A program made the translations under genes and the position numbers. From positions 47,694 to 111,693 of the forward strand of contig VXTM01000020.1 of assembly GCA_009837445.1 (NCBI GenBank): 64,000 nt of DNA. The letters are read 5' to 3'. Origin of the DNA: Acidimicrobiaceae bacterium (GTDB lineage Bacteria; Actinomycetota; Acidimicrobiia; Acidimicrobiales; Aldehydirespiratoraceae). The notes beneath the pieces were generated by a model that saw only the letters and a program-made list of their open reading frames with translations, searched no databases and was not told the origin of the DNA. This document shows positions 55,050 to 62,689 of the stretch, one piece after another; position 1 is the stretch's first letter; each line of letters opens with the position of its first letter.

Positions 55050-56553
55050 GGACCAGGCCTCCCGCCCCGTCGAGCCTCATCCGTAGCGAGAGTGCGGCCA
55101 GCACGTCGGCGGACCGCAGCTCATCGCCACCATCGTCGAGGTCCCTGATCGTGCGGGCCACGGTGCGGACCCGGCGCAGGCCCCTGGCGCTGAGGCGGCC
55201 CTCGGCCAGTGCCGCCCGCAGCACCTCGGTGGCGGCACGGCCGAGCGGGCCGTGCAGGTCCAGGTCGGCGCCGGTCAGCTCGCTGTTGCAGTTGACGCCC
55301 CGCTCCTGGGCCCGCCTGCGCACCTGCGCCACCCGCTCGGCGACCTCGGCGCTGGGTGTGCTCGGAGCGGTGTCCAGTAGGTCCGCCGGATCGGGGCGGT
55401 CCACCCGGACCACGAGGTCGAGCCGATCCACGAAGGGACCCGAGAGGCGGCGCTGGTAGCGGGCCAGCGCCCCAGGCGCGCACCGGCAGCCGACCGTGCC
55501 CCCCGCTCCGCACGGGCAGGGGTTCATGGCGGCCACCAGCAGGAACCGGGCCGGGTGCTCGACCATTCCCTGGGAGCGGGCCACCCGGATCATGCCCTCC
55601 TCCAGCGGCTGGCGCAGGGCGTCCAGCACGGAGGGCGCGAACTCGCCCAGCTCGTCCAGGAACAGAACGCCGCCGGTGGCCGCGCTCACCTCGCCGGGCC
55701 TGGCCCTGGCCGTGCCCCCGCCGACGATCGCCGCCATCGACGACGAGTGGTGCGGGGCGCGGAACGGCGGTCGCGTCACCAGGCCGTCGGGGAGAGCCAG
55801 CCCGGCGGCGGAATGGACCCGGGTGACTTCGAGGGACTCCTCGGGCGAGAGGTCCGGCAGCACCCCCACGAGCCGGCGGGCCAGCATGGTCTTGCCTGCC
55901 CCCGGGGGCCCGACGAGCAGCAGGTGGTGGCCCCCGGCCGCGGCCACCTCCAGCGCCCACCTCGCCAGCGGCTGGCCGGCGATGTCGGCCAGGTCCGGCT
56001 CGGACTCGGGTGGAGCCGCCTGCCGGGCCGCGGGCGGCTCCGGCCAGGGCGCGGCGTCCGCCAGCGCGTCGAACAGCTGCCGAAGAGTCCCGACGGGGCG
56101 GACCCGATCACGGGCCACCAGCTCGGCCACCGTGCTGTCGCGGGCGGCCACGATCACCGAGGAGTGGTCCATGGCGTCGACCAGGGGCAGTGCGCCGGGC
56201 ACCGGCCTGACCGAGCCGTCGAGTCCGAGCTGACCCAGGACGCCGGTGTCGGCGATCGACTCGGCCTTGAGCTGCTCGCCGGCGACGAGGATCCCGACCG
56301 CGATGGCAAGGTCGAGCCCGGCACCCGACTTGGGAACGTCGCTGGGCGCGAGGTTCACGGTGATGCGCTTCTGCGGCCACTTGAGCTTGCTGGAGACGAT
56401 GGCGGCCCTGACCCGGTCGCGGGCCTCCCGGCATGAGGCGTCGGGCAAGCCGACGATGCTGAAGCCGGGTAGGCCGTCGGCCACATGGACCTCGACCGAC
56501 ACGGGTTGGCCCCAGACGCCGACGAGGGTGGCGGATCGGACGGTGGCGAGCAT
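55042..56553 (-). CDS. comM: YifB/ComM family Mg-chelatase-like AAA+ ATPase
   Basis: A 503-residue ATPase. The N-terminal Lon-like domain (VEVHVADGLPGFSIVGLPDA, KRITVNLAPSDVPKSGAGLD) precedes the AAA+ core with Walker A GPPGAGKTMLARRLVGVLPD, Walker B GGVLFLDELGEFAPSVLDAL and the AAMNPCPCG segment. In Vibrio, ComM is a helicase for DNA integration during transformation. Together with dprA and yraN it forms the usual actinobacterial group. Confidence 0.95.
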   Translation of the reverse strand: MLATVRSATLVGVWGQPVSVEVHVADGLPGFSIVGLPDASCREARDRVRAAIVSSKLKWPQKRITVNLAPSDVPKSGAGLDLAIAVGILVAGEQLKAESIADTGVLGQLGLDGSVRPVPGALPLVDAMDHSSVIVAARDSTVAELVARDRVRPVGTLRQLFDALADAAPWPEPPAARQAAPPESEPDLADIAGQPLARWALEVAAAGGHHLLLVGPPGAGKTMLARRLVGVLPDLSPEESLEVTRVHSAAGLALPDGLVTRPPFRAPHHSSSMAAIVGGGTARARPGEVSAATGGVLFLDELGEFAPSVLDALRQPLEEGMIRVARSQGMVEHPARFLLVAAMNPCPCGAGGTVGCRCAPGALARYQRRLSGPFVDRLDLVVRVDRPDPADLLDTAPSTPSAEVAERVAQVRRRAQERGVNCNSELTGADLDLHGPLGRAATEVLRAALAEGRLSARGLRRVRTVARTIRDLDDGGDELRSADVLAALSLRMRLDGAGGLVHG

Positions 56554-56627
56554 GGCGGCCTCCTGCGATGGGGATCGGAGGCCGTCGTCTGTCGACTCTA
56601 AGAGTCTGCTGGCCGGCGGCTAGCCCG

Positions 56628-56646
56628 TGTCGCCCTCAAGGCGACA
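56628..56646. terminator. Short perfect hairpin between the cytochrome gene and comM
   Basis: TGTCGCC-CTCAA-GGCGACA, a 7-bp perfect stem. It follows the end of the cytochrome c gene on the minus strand and could end or attenuate that transcript before comM. A second small palindrome, GACTCT-A-AGAGTC, lies at 56593-56605. Neither has a T-run on the minus strand. Confidence 0.5.
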
Positions 56647-56655
56647 GTAATAGAA

Positions 56656-57021
56656 CTATAGCACTTCTCGTGTATACCTGGCCACAGCGATGATCTGTTC
56701 TCTGTCCAGCACCTCGTCGAAGGCGGGCATGGCTCGCACCCCGTCGGCGATCACCTGGACCTGTTCGTCGATGACGGGGTAGCGCCTGATCATCAGACCG
56801 TCCGACAGCTTCGTGCCCCGGCCCCCGCCGCCGTCGTTTCCGTGACAGTTGGCGCAGCGGTCGATGTAGACCCGGCGGCCGTCCACCAGCACCGGGTCGA
56901 CCGAGCCGTCGGCGGCGACGGGAACCTCTGGCACGTCATCGGCCGCGCACGCCCCGGCTGTGGAGATGGCGGCAGCCGCGGCGATCAGCAGGAGCAGGCG
57001 GGGCAGGCGGCGGCGGAGCAT
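56656..57021 (-). CDS. Small c-type cytochrome, probable lipoprotein
   Basis: A ~121-residue exported heme protein. A basic n-region and hydrophobic segment (RRRLPRLLLLIAAAAAISTA) end at a possible lipobox cysteine (AGAC). The heme c site is CANCH, with GLMIRRYP and the probable Met ligand in VRAMPAFDE, as in cytochrome c class I (cbb3-type CccA). I take the ATG at 57021 as start; earlier in-frame starts at 57084 and 57069 would overlap the divergent small gene. It could carry electrons to a terminal oxidase; its partner is not in the window. Confidence 0.82.
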   Translation of the reverse strand: MLRRRLPRLLLLIAAAAAISTAGACAADDVPEVPVAADGSVDPVLVDGRRVYIDRCANCHGNDGGGGRGTKLSDGLMIRRYPVIDEQVQVIADGVRAMPAFDEVLDREQIIAVARYTREVL

Positions 57022-57067
57022 GGCGCGGAGGAGTGCGGGCGGGGCGCCGGTCCACGATACTTGGGCC

Positions 57068-57178
57068 ATGGGATTCGACCCCACCCGACCCCACCGGCGC
57101 CGGCCCGCAGACCTCGTCTTCGTCGGTGCGGGACTGCTGGTGGCGGTGGCGCTGGTGGTGTGGGCCCTGATGGGCTGA
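57068..57178 (+). CDS. Tiny single-helix membrane peptide (hypothetical)
   Basis: A 36-residue frame starting MGFDPTRPHRRRPADLVFVG, with basic residues before one membrane helix of about 18 residues ending in Trp-Ala-Leu-Met-Gly. It is followed after 4 bp by the zinc-finger-like gene, which argues that it is translated. It is too short for homology. The start region is divergent from the cytochrome gene. Confidence 0.45.
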   Translation: MGFDPTRPHRRRPADLVFVGAGLLVAVALVVWALMG

Positions 57179-57182
57179 CGCG

Positions 57183-57380
57183 GTGGACGATCCTGAGCGC
57201 CTCGGCGAGGTGGAGATCCGCTTCATCCAGTCCTACCAGGCCGCCAAGGACTACATCTGCCCTCACTGCAACCGGACCATCCCGGCCCGGACCGGCCACT
57301 ACGTCGTGGTGCCGACCGAGGCGCCCGACCTGCGCCGCCACTGGCACCGGGGATGCTGGGACAGGCGCACCGCCCGCTAG
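57183..57380 (+). CDS. Small zinc-finger-like conserved actinobacterial protein
   Basis: A 65-residue protein with a GTG start. YICPHCNRTIPARTGHYVVV, then RRHWHRGCW, gives a CxxC-x(n)-HxxC type metal site. I recognise the pattern from a conserved actinobacterial protein found near yraN, often labelled ATP/GTP-binding without good reason; its function is unknown. It is convergent with yraN, 63 bp away. Confidence 0.7.
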   Translation: MDDPERLGEVEIRFIQSYQAAKDYICPHCNRTIPARTGHYVVVPTEAPDLRRHWHRGCWDRRTAR

Positions 57381-57443
57381 ACCCTGCCGCCATATTGATG
57401 CAGCATCGGCCCCCACAGGGCACGAATCTGCAGCAATTTCGGA

Positions 57444-57923
57444 CTAGAAGGCGCCCTCTATCACGTTGACATCAACGCCGGTGACGGTGGCCACGTCGAA
57501 GCGGACCCTCCCCCGGCGACCGCTGGCTCTCAGCCATTGGGCCGCCAGTGACCGGATGCGGCGCTGCTTGCGCCAGTCGACCGCCTCGGCGGCCGAGCCG
57601 TAGCGTTCGGAGCGGCGCGACTTGACCTCGCAGAACACGATCTCGCCGTCCCGCCACAGGACCAGGTCCAGCTCGCCGCCGCGCACCCGCCAGTTCTGGT
57701 CGAGGATCTCGTAGCCGGCCTCGGTGTACCAGCGGGCAGCCTTGCGCTCGCCCCAGGCGCCTCGGGCCTGCCTGGAGCGATCCGGGGACGCCCGCTGCGG
57801 ATCCGGCGGGCTTACCGCCGGGTCAGCGATAGCGCTTTTCCTTGACCTTGGCCGCCTTGCCGACGCGATCGCGCAGGTAGTACAGCTTCGCCCGGCGCAC
57901 GTCGCCCTGGGTGACCCGCTCAA
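57444..57923 (-). CDS. yraN: YraN/UPF0102 family endonuclease-like protein (start uncertain)
   Basis: The YraN core is clear: [20 protein letters not shown], then [20 protein letters not shown] and [20 protein letters not shown], keeping the GExDLI-type and EVK nuclease-fold residues. The start is a puzzle. The only canonical in-frame start is the ATG at 57923, which overlaps rplS by 101 bp and adds about 50 residues of shadow-like sequence. No ATG, GTG or TTG exists between the rplS stop and the core. An ATC at 57828-57830 with AAGGA eight bases before it would give the usual length. The core is certain, the N-terminus is not. Confidence 0.82.
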   Translation of the reverse strand: MSGSPRATCAGRSCTTCAIASARRPRSRKSAIADPAVSPPDPQRASPDRSRQARGAWGERKAARWYTEAGYEILDQNWRVRGGELDLVLWRDGEIVFCEVKSRRSERYGSAAEAVDWRKQRRIRSLAAQWLRASGRRGRVRFDVATVTGVDVNVIEGAF

Positions 57924-58170
57924 TGCGGTCGATTACCGGCGTGTGCACCGGGAAGGTGCGCTCGACGCCCACGCCGAAGCTCACCTTGCGCACTGTGAAG
58001 GTCTCGCGCACCCCGCTGCCCTGGCGCCGTATGACCACGCCCTCGAAGACCTGGGTCCGGGCCCGGTTGCCCTCGACCACCCGCACATGGACGCGGACCG
58101 TGTCGCCCGGCTGGAACTCGGGAATGTCGTCGCGGAGGCTCTGCTCGTCGACAAGATCGGTGGGGTTCAT
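57823..58170 (-). CDS. rplS: 50S ribosomal protein L19
   Basis: A 115-residue L19 located at the 30S-50S interface. It has [40 protein letters not shown], and the C-terminal [20 protein letters not shown] followed by a lysine-rich end. Length is standard. It follows trmD by 69 bp in the usual rpsP-rimM-trmD-rplS order, with a KH protein gene included. Confidence 0.97.
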   Translation of the reverse strand: MNPTDLVDEQSLRDDIPEFQPGDTVRVHVRVVEGNRARTQVFEGVVIRRQGSGVRETFTVRKVSFGVGVERTFPVHTPVIDRIERVTQGDVRRAKLYYLRDRVGKAAKVKEKRYR

Positions 58171-58239
58171 GGCAGCCTCCGCTCACCTCGGGTCAGCGCG
58201 GTCGGGCTGGCCGAGTCTACGGGTGCTGCTCCCCGCTCC

Positions 58240-58989
58240 CTACCGCTCGGCCTCCGGAGCATCGCCTAGACCATGGGCATCGAGCAGTTCCCGCTCCTCG
58301 TCGCTGAGCCCGCCGCGGGCCTCGATCAGGTCGGGGCGGCGCTCGATGGTGCGAGCCAGCGACTGGGCCCGCCGCCAGCGGGTTACCCGTCCGTGGTCGC
58401 CCGACAGAAGGACCTCGGGCACCGACCACCCCCGGAACTCGGCCGGCCGGGTGTACTGCGGGTATTCCAGCAGCCCGTCGCTGAAGGACTCCTCCACCGC
58501 GGAGGCCTCGTTGGCCAGCACGCCGGGAACGCACCGGCCCACCGCTTCCAGCACCAGCAGGGCGGCCGACTCCCCGCCGGCCAGGACCACGTCTCCCACC
58601 GACAGCTCACCGTCCACGAGGTGCTGGCAGACCCGCTCGTCGACACCCTCGTAGCGCCCGCACAGCATCGAGAAGCCGGTCCCCGACGCCAGCTCGGACG
58701 CCATGGCCTGATCGAAGCGCCTGCCCGCGGGCGACAGGTAGAACAGGGGTCTCGGCGGATCCACCGCCTCCACGGCGTCGAACAGCGGCTGGGGCATCAT
58801 CACCATGCCCGCTCCCCCGCCGAAGGGGGCGTCGTCGACGCTGCGATGGCGGTCGGTGGCGGCCATCCGCAGGTCGTGGACCCTCACGTCGAGAGTTCCG
58901 GCAGCGCGGCTGCGCCCGATGACCGAAGCCGACGCCATGGTCTCGACCAGCTCTCCGAAGATGGTGAAGATGTCGATGCGGAAGCTCAT
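58240..58989 (-). CDS. trmD: tRNA (guanine(37)-N1)-methyltransferase TrmD
   Basis: A 249-residue SPOUT methyltransferase that makes m1G37 and keeps the reading frame. It starts MSFRIDIFTIFGELVE and has DAPFGGGAGMVMMPQPLFDA, the trefoil-knot SAM site LSPAGRRFDQ ... LCGRYEGVDERV, VGDVVLAGGESAALLVLEAV and PQYTRPAEFRGWSVPEVLLS. The ATG overlaps the rimM stop by 4 bp; the longer upstream frame is shadow. Confidence 0.97.
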   Translation of the reverse strand: MSFRIDIFTIFGELVETMASASVIGRSRAAGTLDVRVHDLRMAATDRHRSVDDAPFGGGAGMVMMPQPLFDAVEAVDPPRPLFYLSPAGRRFDQAMASELASGTGFSMLCGRYEGVDERVCQHLVDGELSVGDVVLAGGESAALLVLEAVGRCVPGVLANEASAVEESFSDGLLEYPQYTRPAEFRGWSVPEVLLSGDHGRVTRWRRAQSLARTIERRPDLIEARGGLSDEERELLDAHGLGDAPEAER

Positions 58990-59522
58990 GGCGCGACGTC
59001 GAACAGGCCGTCGGGCACGTCTACGTCGATGCGCTCGCATCGCACCGAGGCCACCACGAAGCGCAGCGGCACCAGGGCTCCGCCGGCCAGCTCCAGCAGA
59101 TCCCCGGCCGGGTTGGCCACCACGCTGGTCACCAAACCGCGGTCGACGCCGGACTGGTCCACCACCCGGGCCCCGATCAGGTCATGGACCCAGGTCTCCT
59201 CGGGATCGTCGATGGGCTCAGCCCGGAGCACGAGACCCCGCAGCGTCTCGGCCTTGCCGCGGTCATCGACGCCCTCGAAGGTCACCAGATGCCGATGCTG
59301 GTGGGGTCGGGCCGCAGCCACCCGCAGCGTCCCCGCTTCGGTGTGCAGCTCCGATCCGGGCGCCAGCCGCTCGGGGCGGTTCGACACCAGTGTCACCGTC
59401 ACCTCGCCGGCGGTGCCGTGGGGCCGCCCGACGCGGCCGATCTCGAGCAGGGGCCCGGGCCGGGCCCCAGCAGCGCTAGATCGCTCAGTCGACGAACTCG
59501 ACCTCGATGTCCACATCGTCAC
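58986..59522 (-). CDS. rimM: Ribosome maturation factor RimM
   Basis: A 30S assembly factor with the N-terminal RimM barrel (IGRVGRPHGTAGEVTVTLVS) and the C-terminal PRC-barrel (LIGARVVDQSGVDRGLVTSV). The only canonical starts are ATGs at 59522 and 59516, both inside the end of the KH gene, giving a 38 or 32 bp overlap and about 25 extra residues before the barrel. The core begins LLEIGRV with CTG-CTC codons, so a CTG start is a remote alternative. Confidence 0.9.
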   Translation of the reverse strand: MTMWTSRSSSSTERSSAAGARPGPLLEIGRVGRPHGTAGEVTVTLVSNRPERLAPGSELHTEAGTLRVAAARPHQHRHLVTFEGVDDRGKAETLRGLVLRAEPIDDPEETWVHDLIGARVVDQSGVDRGLVTSVVANPAGDLLELAGGALVPLRFVVASVRCERIDVDVPDGLFDVAP

Positions 59523-59739
59523 GCGATCCGGCCGCCCTCACGAGGGTGCGGATGGCGTGCGCGACGCGGCCTCGCTTGCCGATCACGCGGCCCATCTCGC
59601 CCTGGGCGACGCGCACATCGAGGCGCACCGCGCCAGAGCCAGCGGAAGATGCGGTGACCTGCACCGCATCGGTGTCGTCGACGATGCTGGTCACCACGTA
59701 GCGGCACATCGCCTCGGCTGTTGGCGCCAGGTCGGTCAC
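59485..59739 (-). CDS. khpA: KH-domain RNA-binding protein KhpA
   Basis: An 84-residue single KH domain protein of the KhpA/YlqC type. The GxxG loop is in MGRVIGKRGRVAHAIRTLVR. KhpA binds RNA, often with KhpB, and affects cell division and translation. The GTG start overlaps the rpsP stop by 4 bp (GTGA). Confidence 0.93.
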   Translation of the reverse strand: MTDLAPTAEAMCRYVVTSIVDDTDAVQVTASSAGSGAVRLDVRVAQGEMGRVIGKRGRVAHAIRTLVRAAGSRDDVDIEVEFVD

Positions 59740-60053
59740 GAGTCTCCCTCCCCGGCGCCCGCCGCGGCGGCACCATCGGTGGTACCGGGACCCCCGGTGC
59801 CGCGGAAGTCGTCCCAGGCACCGCTGATCTTCAGCAGCTTCTCCACCCTCTCGGAGGGCTGGGCCCCGTGACGGAGCCAGTGCAGTGCCCGTTCATTGTC
59901 GATCCGCACCACGGAGGGGTCCTGGCGGGGCTCGTAGATCCCGATGATCTCGATGAAACGCCCATTGCGGGGCGCGCGAGAGTCGGCGGCAACGACGCGG
60001 TAGGTGGGCTGCTTCTTCTTTCCCATCCGCATCAGGCGCAACTTGACGGCCAA
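59736..60053 (-). CDS. rpsP: 30S ribosomal protein S16
   Basis: A 105-residue S16: AVKLRLMRMGKKKQPTYRVV, AADSRAPRNGRFIEIIGIYE and ERALHWLRHGAQPSERVEKL. The C-terminal ~25 residues are a Gly/Ala/Asp tail. The start is a TTG, fixed by family alignment and by AGAGGA six bases upstream on the minus strand. First gene of the rpsP-khpA-rimM-trmD-rplS unit. Confidence 0.96.
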   Translation of the reverse strand: MAVKLRLMRMGKKKQPTYRVVAADSRAPRNGRFIEIIGIYEPRQDPSVVRIDNERALHWLRHGAQPSERVEKLLKISGAWDDFRGTGGPGTTDGAAAAGAGEGDS

Positions 60054-60091
60054 TGTGAGTCCTCTGATCTGCTAGGCGACTAATCGAAGGG

Positions 60092-61558
60092 TCAATTGAA
60101 CCCGGGCCAGTCACCCTTTTCCAACCCTGGGAGGGCCAGGGGTGCCTTGGAGACCGGCTTCGGGCCCTTGGGCGTGGTCCGGCCCCCGCCGCGCCGCTGG
60201 GCTCCCGCCTTCTGTTTGGAACGCCCCGACTGCTTGGCCGGTCGGGCTCTCGACCCTGCGGAGGACCGCTTACCGCCGAGTCCCCCGAGTCCCTTCATCA
60301 TGGACCGCATCTGCTTGAACTGGTCGATCAGGGACTTCACGTCGCCGGGCCGGCAGCCGGAGCCGGCCGCGATGCGCTGCCGGCGGGAAGCATCGATGAT
60401 GTCGGGGTCGGCCCGCTCCGCCGGCGTCATGGAGTGGATCATGCCGGTGATGCGGCCGATGCGGCCCTCGTCGATGTCGGCGGAGCGCAGCTCGCGGGGC
60501 ACGCCCGGCATCATTCCGATGAGGCTGCGCAGATTGCCCATCCCGAGCACCTGCTGCATGGTCGACAGGAAGTCGTCGAGGGTGAAGGTGCCTTCGAGCA
60601 GCCGGGTCGCGGTCTGTTCGGCCTCGTCGGCCTCGAACGCCGACTCGGCCTTGTCGATGAGCGTCTCGACGTCGCCCATCCCCAGGATGCGGCTGGCGAG
60701 ACGGTCGGGGTGGAAGGGCTCGAAGTCGTCCAACTTCTCGCCGACCGAGGCGAAGGCGATGGGCCGGCCCACCACCTCCTTCACCGACAGCGCCGCGCCG
60801 CCGCGGGCGTCGCCGTCGAGCTTGGTGAGGATCACCCCGTCGAGGGCGAGCGAGTCGTGGAACGCCCGGGCCGAGCTGACCGCGTCCTGGCCGACCGTGG
60901 CGTCCACCACCAGGAACGTGTAGTGGGGCTTCACCGCCTTGGAGATGCGCCGGACCTGGTCCATCATCTCGGCGTCGATGGCCAGCCGGCCGGCGGTGTC
61001 GACGATCACCACGTCGCGCCCGGTGCGGGTGGCCTCGGCCAGCGAGGCCGACGCGGCCTTGACCGGGCTGCGGGAGTGGCTGAACACCGGCACGCCGACG
61101 CGCCCGCCGAGGGTGCGGAGCTGCTCGACGGCGGCGGGGCGCTGAAGGTCGGCCCCCACCAACAGCGGGCTGCGGCCCTGGCGGAGGAACCACTGAGCCA
61201 GCTTGGCCGCGTTGGTGGTCTTGCCCGTCCCCTGAAGGCCGGCCAGCAGCACGACCGTGGGTGGCTTGGACGCGTAGGTGAGGGACAGCCGCTCGCCTCC
61301 GAGGCTGGTGGTGAGCTCCGACAGCACGATCTTGACCACTTGCTGGGCGGGGTTGAGGGCCCGCGAAAGCTCCTCGCCCACCGCCCGTTCGCGGATGCGG
61401 GCGGTGAGGTTGGTTACCACGTCGAGGTTGACGTCGGCTTCTAGCAGCGCGACCCGGATCTCGGTGAGGGTCTCGTCAACGTCGTCGGCGGAGAGCCTGC
61501 CCCGGCCGCGCAGCTTGGTGAAGGCAGCCTCGAAGCGATCGGTGAGGGTCTCGAACAT
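60092..61558 (-). CDS. ffh: Signal recognition particle protein Ffh
   Basis: A 488-residue SRP54 GTPase that binds signal peptides and the 4.5S RNA. It has the N domain, G1 LLAGLQGTGKTTNAAKLAQW, VIVDTAGRLAIDAEMM, LTKLDGDARGGAALSVKEVV and the M domain MGNLRSLIGMMPG with SRRQRIAAGSGCRPGDV. The C-terminus is long, basic and Gly-rich. It works with FtsY, encoded 42 bp upstream. Confidence 0.97.
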   Translation of the reverse strand: MFETLTDRFEAAFTKLRGRGRLSADDVDETLTEIRVALLEADVNLDVVTNLTARIRERAVGEELSRALNPAQQVVKIVLSELTTSLGGERLSLTYASKPPTVVLLAGLQGTGKTTNAAKLAQWFLRQGRSPLLVGADLQRPAAVEQLRTLGGRVGVPVFSHSRSPVKAASASLAEATRTGRDVVIVDTAGRLAIDAEMMDQVRRISKAVKPHYTFLVVDATVGQDAVSSARAFHDSLALDGVILTKLDGDARGGAALSVKEVVGRPIAFASVGEKLDDFEPFHPDRLASRILGMGDVETLIDKAESAFEADEAEQTATRLLEGTFTLDDFLSTMQQVLGMGNLRSLIGMMPGVPRELRSADIDEGRIGRITGMIHSMTPAERADPDIIDASRRQRIAAGSGCRPGDVKSLIDQFKQMRSMMKGLGGLGGKRSSAGSRARPAKQSGRSKQKAGAQRRGGGRTTPKGPKPVSKAPLALPGLEKGDWPGFN

Positions 61559-61600
61559 GGCCGCGCCACCCTACCGACGGCCCCGACCGAACGTCCGAAT

Positions 61601-62689
61601 CTAGGCGAACAGGGCGTCCACGAACTCCGACTCGTCGAAGGGCACCAGATCGGCGACGCCCTCCCCCACCCCGACGAGCTTCACAGGCACCCCCAGCTCG
61701 GTCTGCACCGACACCACTATCCCGCCCTTGGCCGAGCCGTCCAACTTGGTGAGCACCACGCCGGTGACGTTGACCGCCTCGGTGAACTGCCGCGCCTGGG
61801 CCAGGCCGTTCTGGCCGGTGGTGGCATCCAGCACCAGCAGCGTCTCGGTGACCACACCGGAGCCCTTCTCGGCCACCCGCCTCACCTTCTGGAGCTCCGA
61901 CATGAGGTTCTGGGAGGTGTGGAACCTTCCGGCGGTGTCGGCGAGAACCAGGTCGGCTCTCCGGGCGGCGGCCGACTCCACCGCGTCGAACACCACCGAC
62001 GCGGGGTCGGCCCCCTCCGCGCCCCGCACGATGTGGGCCGACGAGCGCTCCGCCCACATAGCGAGCTGATCAGCGGCCGCGGCCCGGAACGTGTCACCCG
62101 CGGCCAGCACCACCAGGGCGCCGCGGTCGCTCTCGCGTTTGGCCAGCTTGCCGATGGTGGTGGTCTTTCCGGTGCCGTTCACGCCCACGAAGAGCCACAC
62201 CGAAGGGCGCCGGCCGTCATCCCGCCGGGCCAGGGAGCGGTCGAAGCCGCTGAGACGCTCTCGCAGCTCGGCCTGGAGCGCGGCCACCGCCTGCGCGGAC
62301 TCGTCGCTGCCGGCGGCGACCCGGGCCCTGGCCGCGCCCACGATCTCCGAGCTGACCGACAGACCGACATCGGCCCGGATCAGGGCCTCGGTGACCTCGG
62401 TCCATGAGTCCTCCGAGATCGAGGGCTTCTCGAACGCCGAGGCCAGCGAGCCGGCCAGCGCGGCCCTGGCCTTGCCCAGCCGGTCGCGCAGCGAGGGACT
62501 GGCCTCGGCCGCGGTTCCCGGGTCGCGCTCGGCCACCCGGTCGATCACCCTGTCGGCGAGCTGGCCCACGGCCCCGCCGCCACCAGCGTCGGCCCGCGAC
62601 CGGCGGCGCCGGCGTGCCACTACGACGACAACCGCCACCAGCACGACGGCGGCCACGACGACCAGAACAACAACGACAGCCGGCGTCAT
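61601..62689 (-). CDS. ftsY: Signal recognition particle receptor FtsY
   Basis: A 362-residue SRP receptor. Unlike E. coli FtsY it has a true N-terminal membrane helix (residues about 4-25, almost all Val/Ala) followed by Arg residues, as in many actinobacteria. The NG domain shows FVGVNGTGKTTTIGKLAKRE, LVLADTAGRFHTSQNLMSEL, LVLDATTGQNGLAQARQFTE and LTKLDGSAKGGIVVSV. The ATG overlaps the protease stop by 4 bp. Confidence 0.96.
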   Translation of the reverse strand: MTPAVVVVLVVVAAVVLVAVVVVVARRRRRSRADAGGGGAVGQLADRVIDRVAERDPGTAAEASPSLRDRLGKARAALAGSLASAFEKPSISEDSWTEVTEALIRADVGLSVSSEIVGAARARVAAGSDESAQAVAALQAELRERLSGFDRSLARRDDGRRPSVWLFVGVNGTGKTTTIGKLAKRESDRGALVVLAAGDTFRAAAADQLAMWAERSSAHIVRGAEGADPASVVFDAVESAAARRADLVLADTAGRFHTSQNLMSELQKVRRVAEKGSGVVTETLLVLDATTGQNGLAQARQFTEAVNVTGVVLTKLDGSAKGGIVVSVQTELGVPVKLVGVGEGVADLVPFDESEFVDALFA

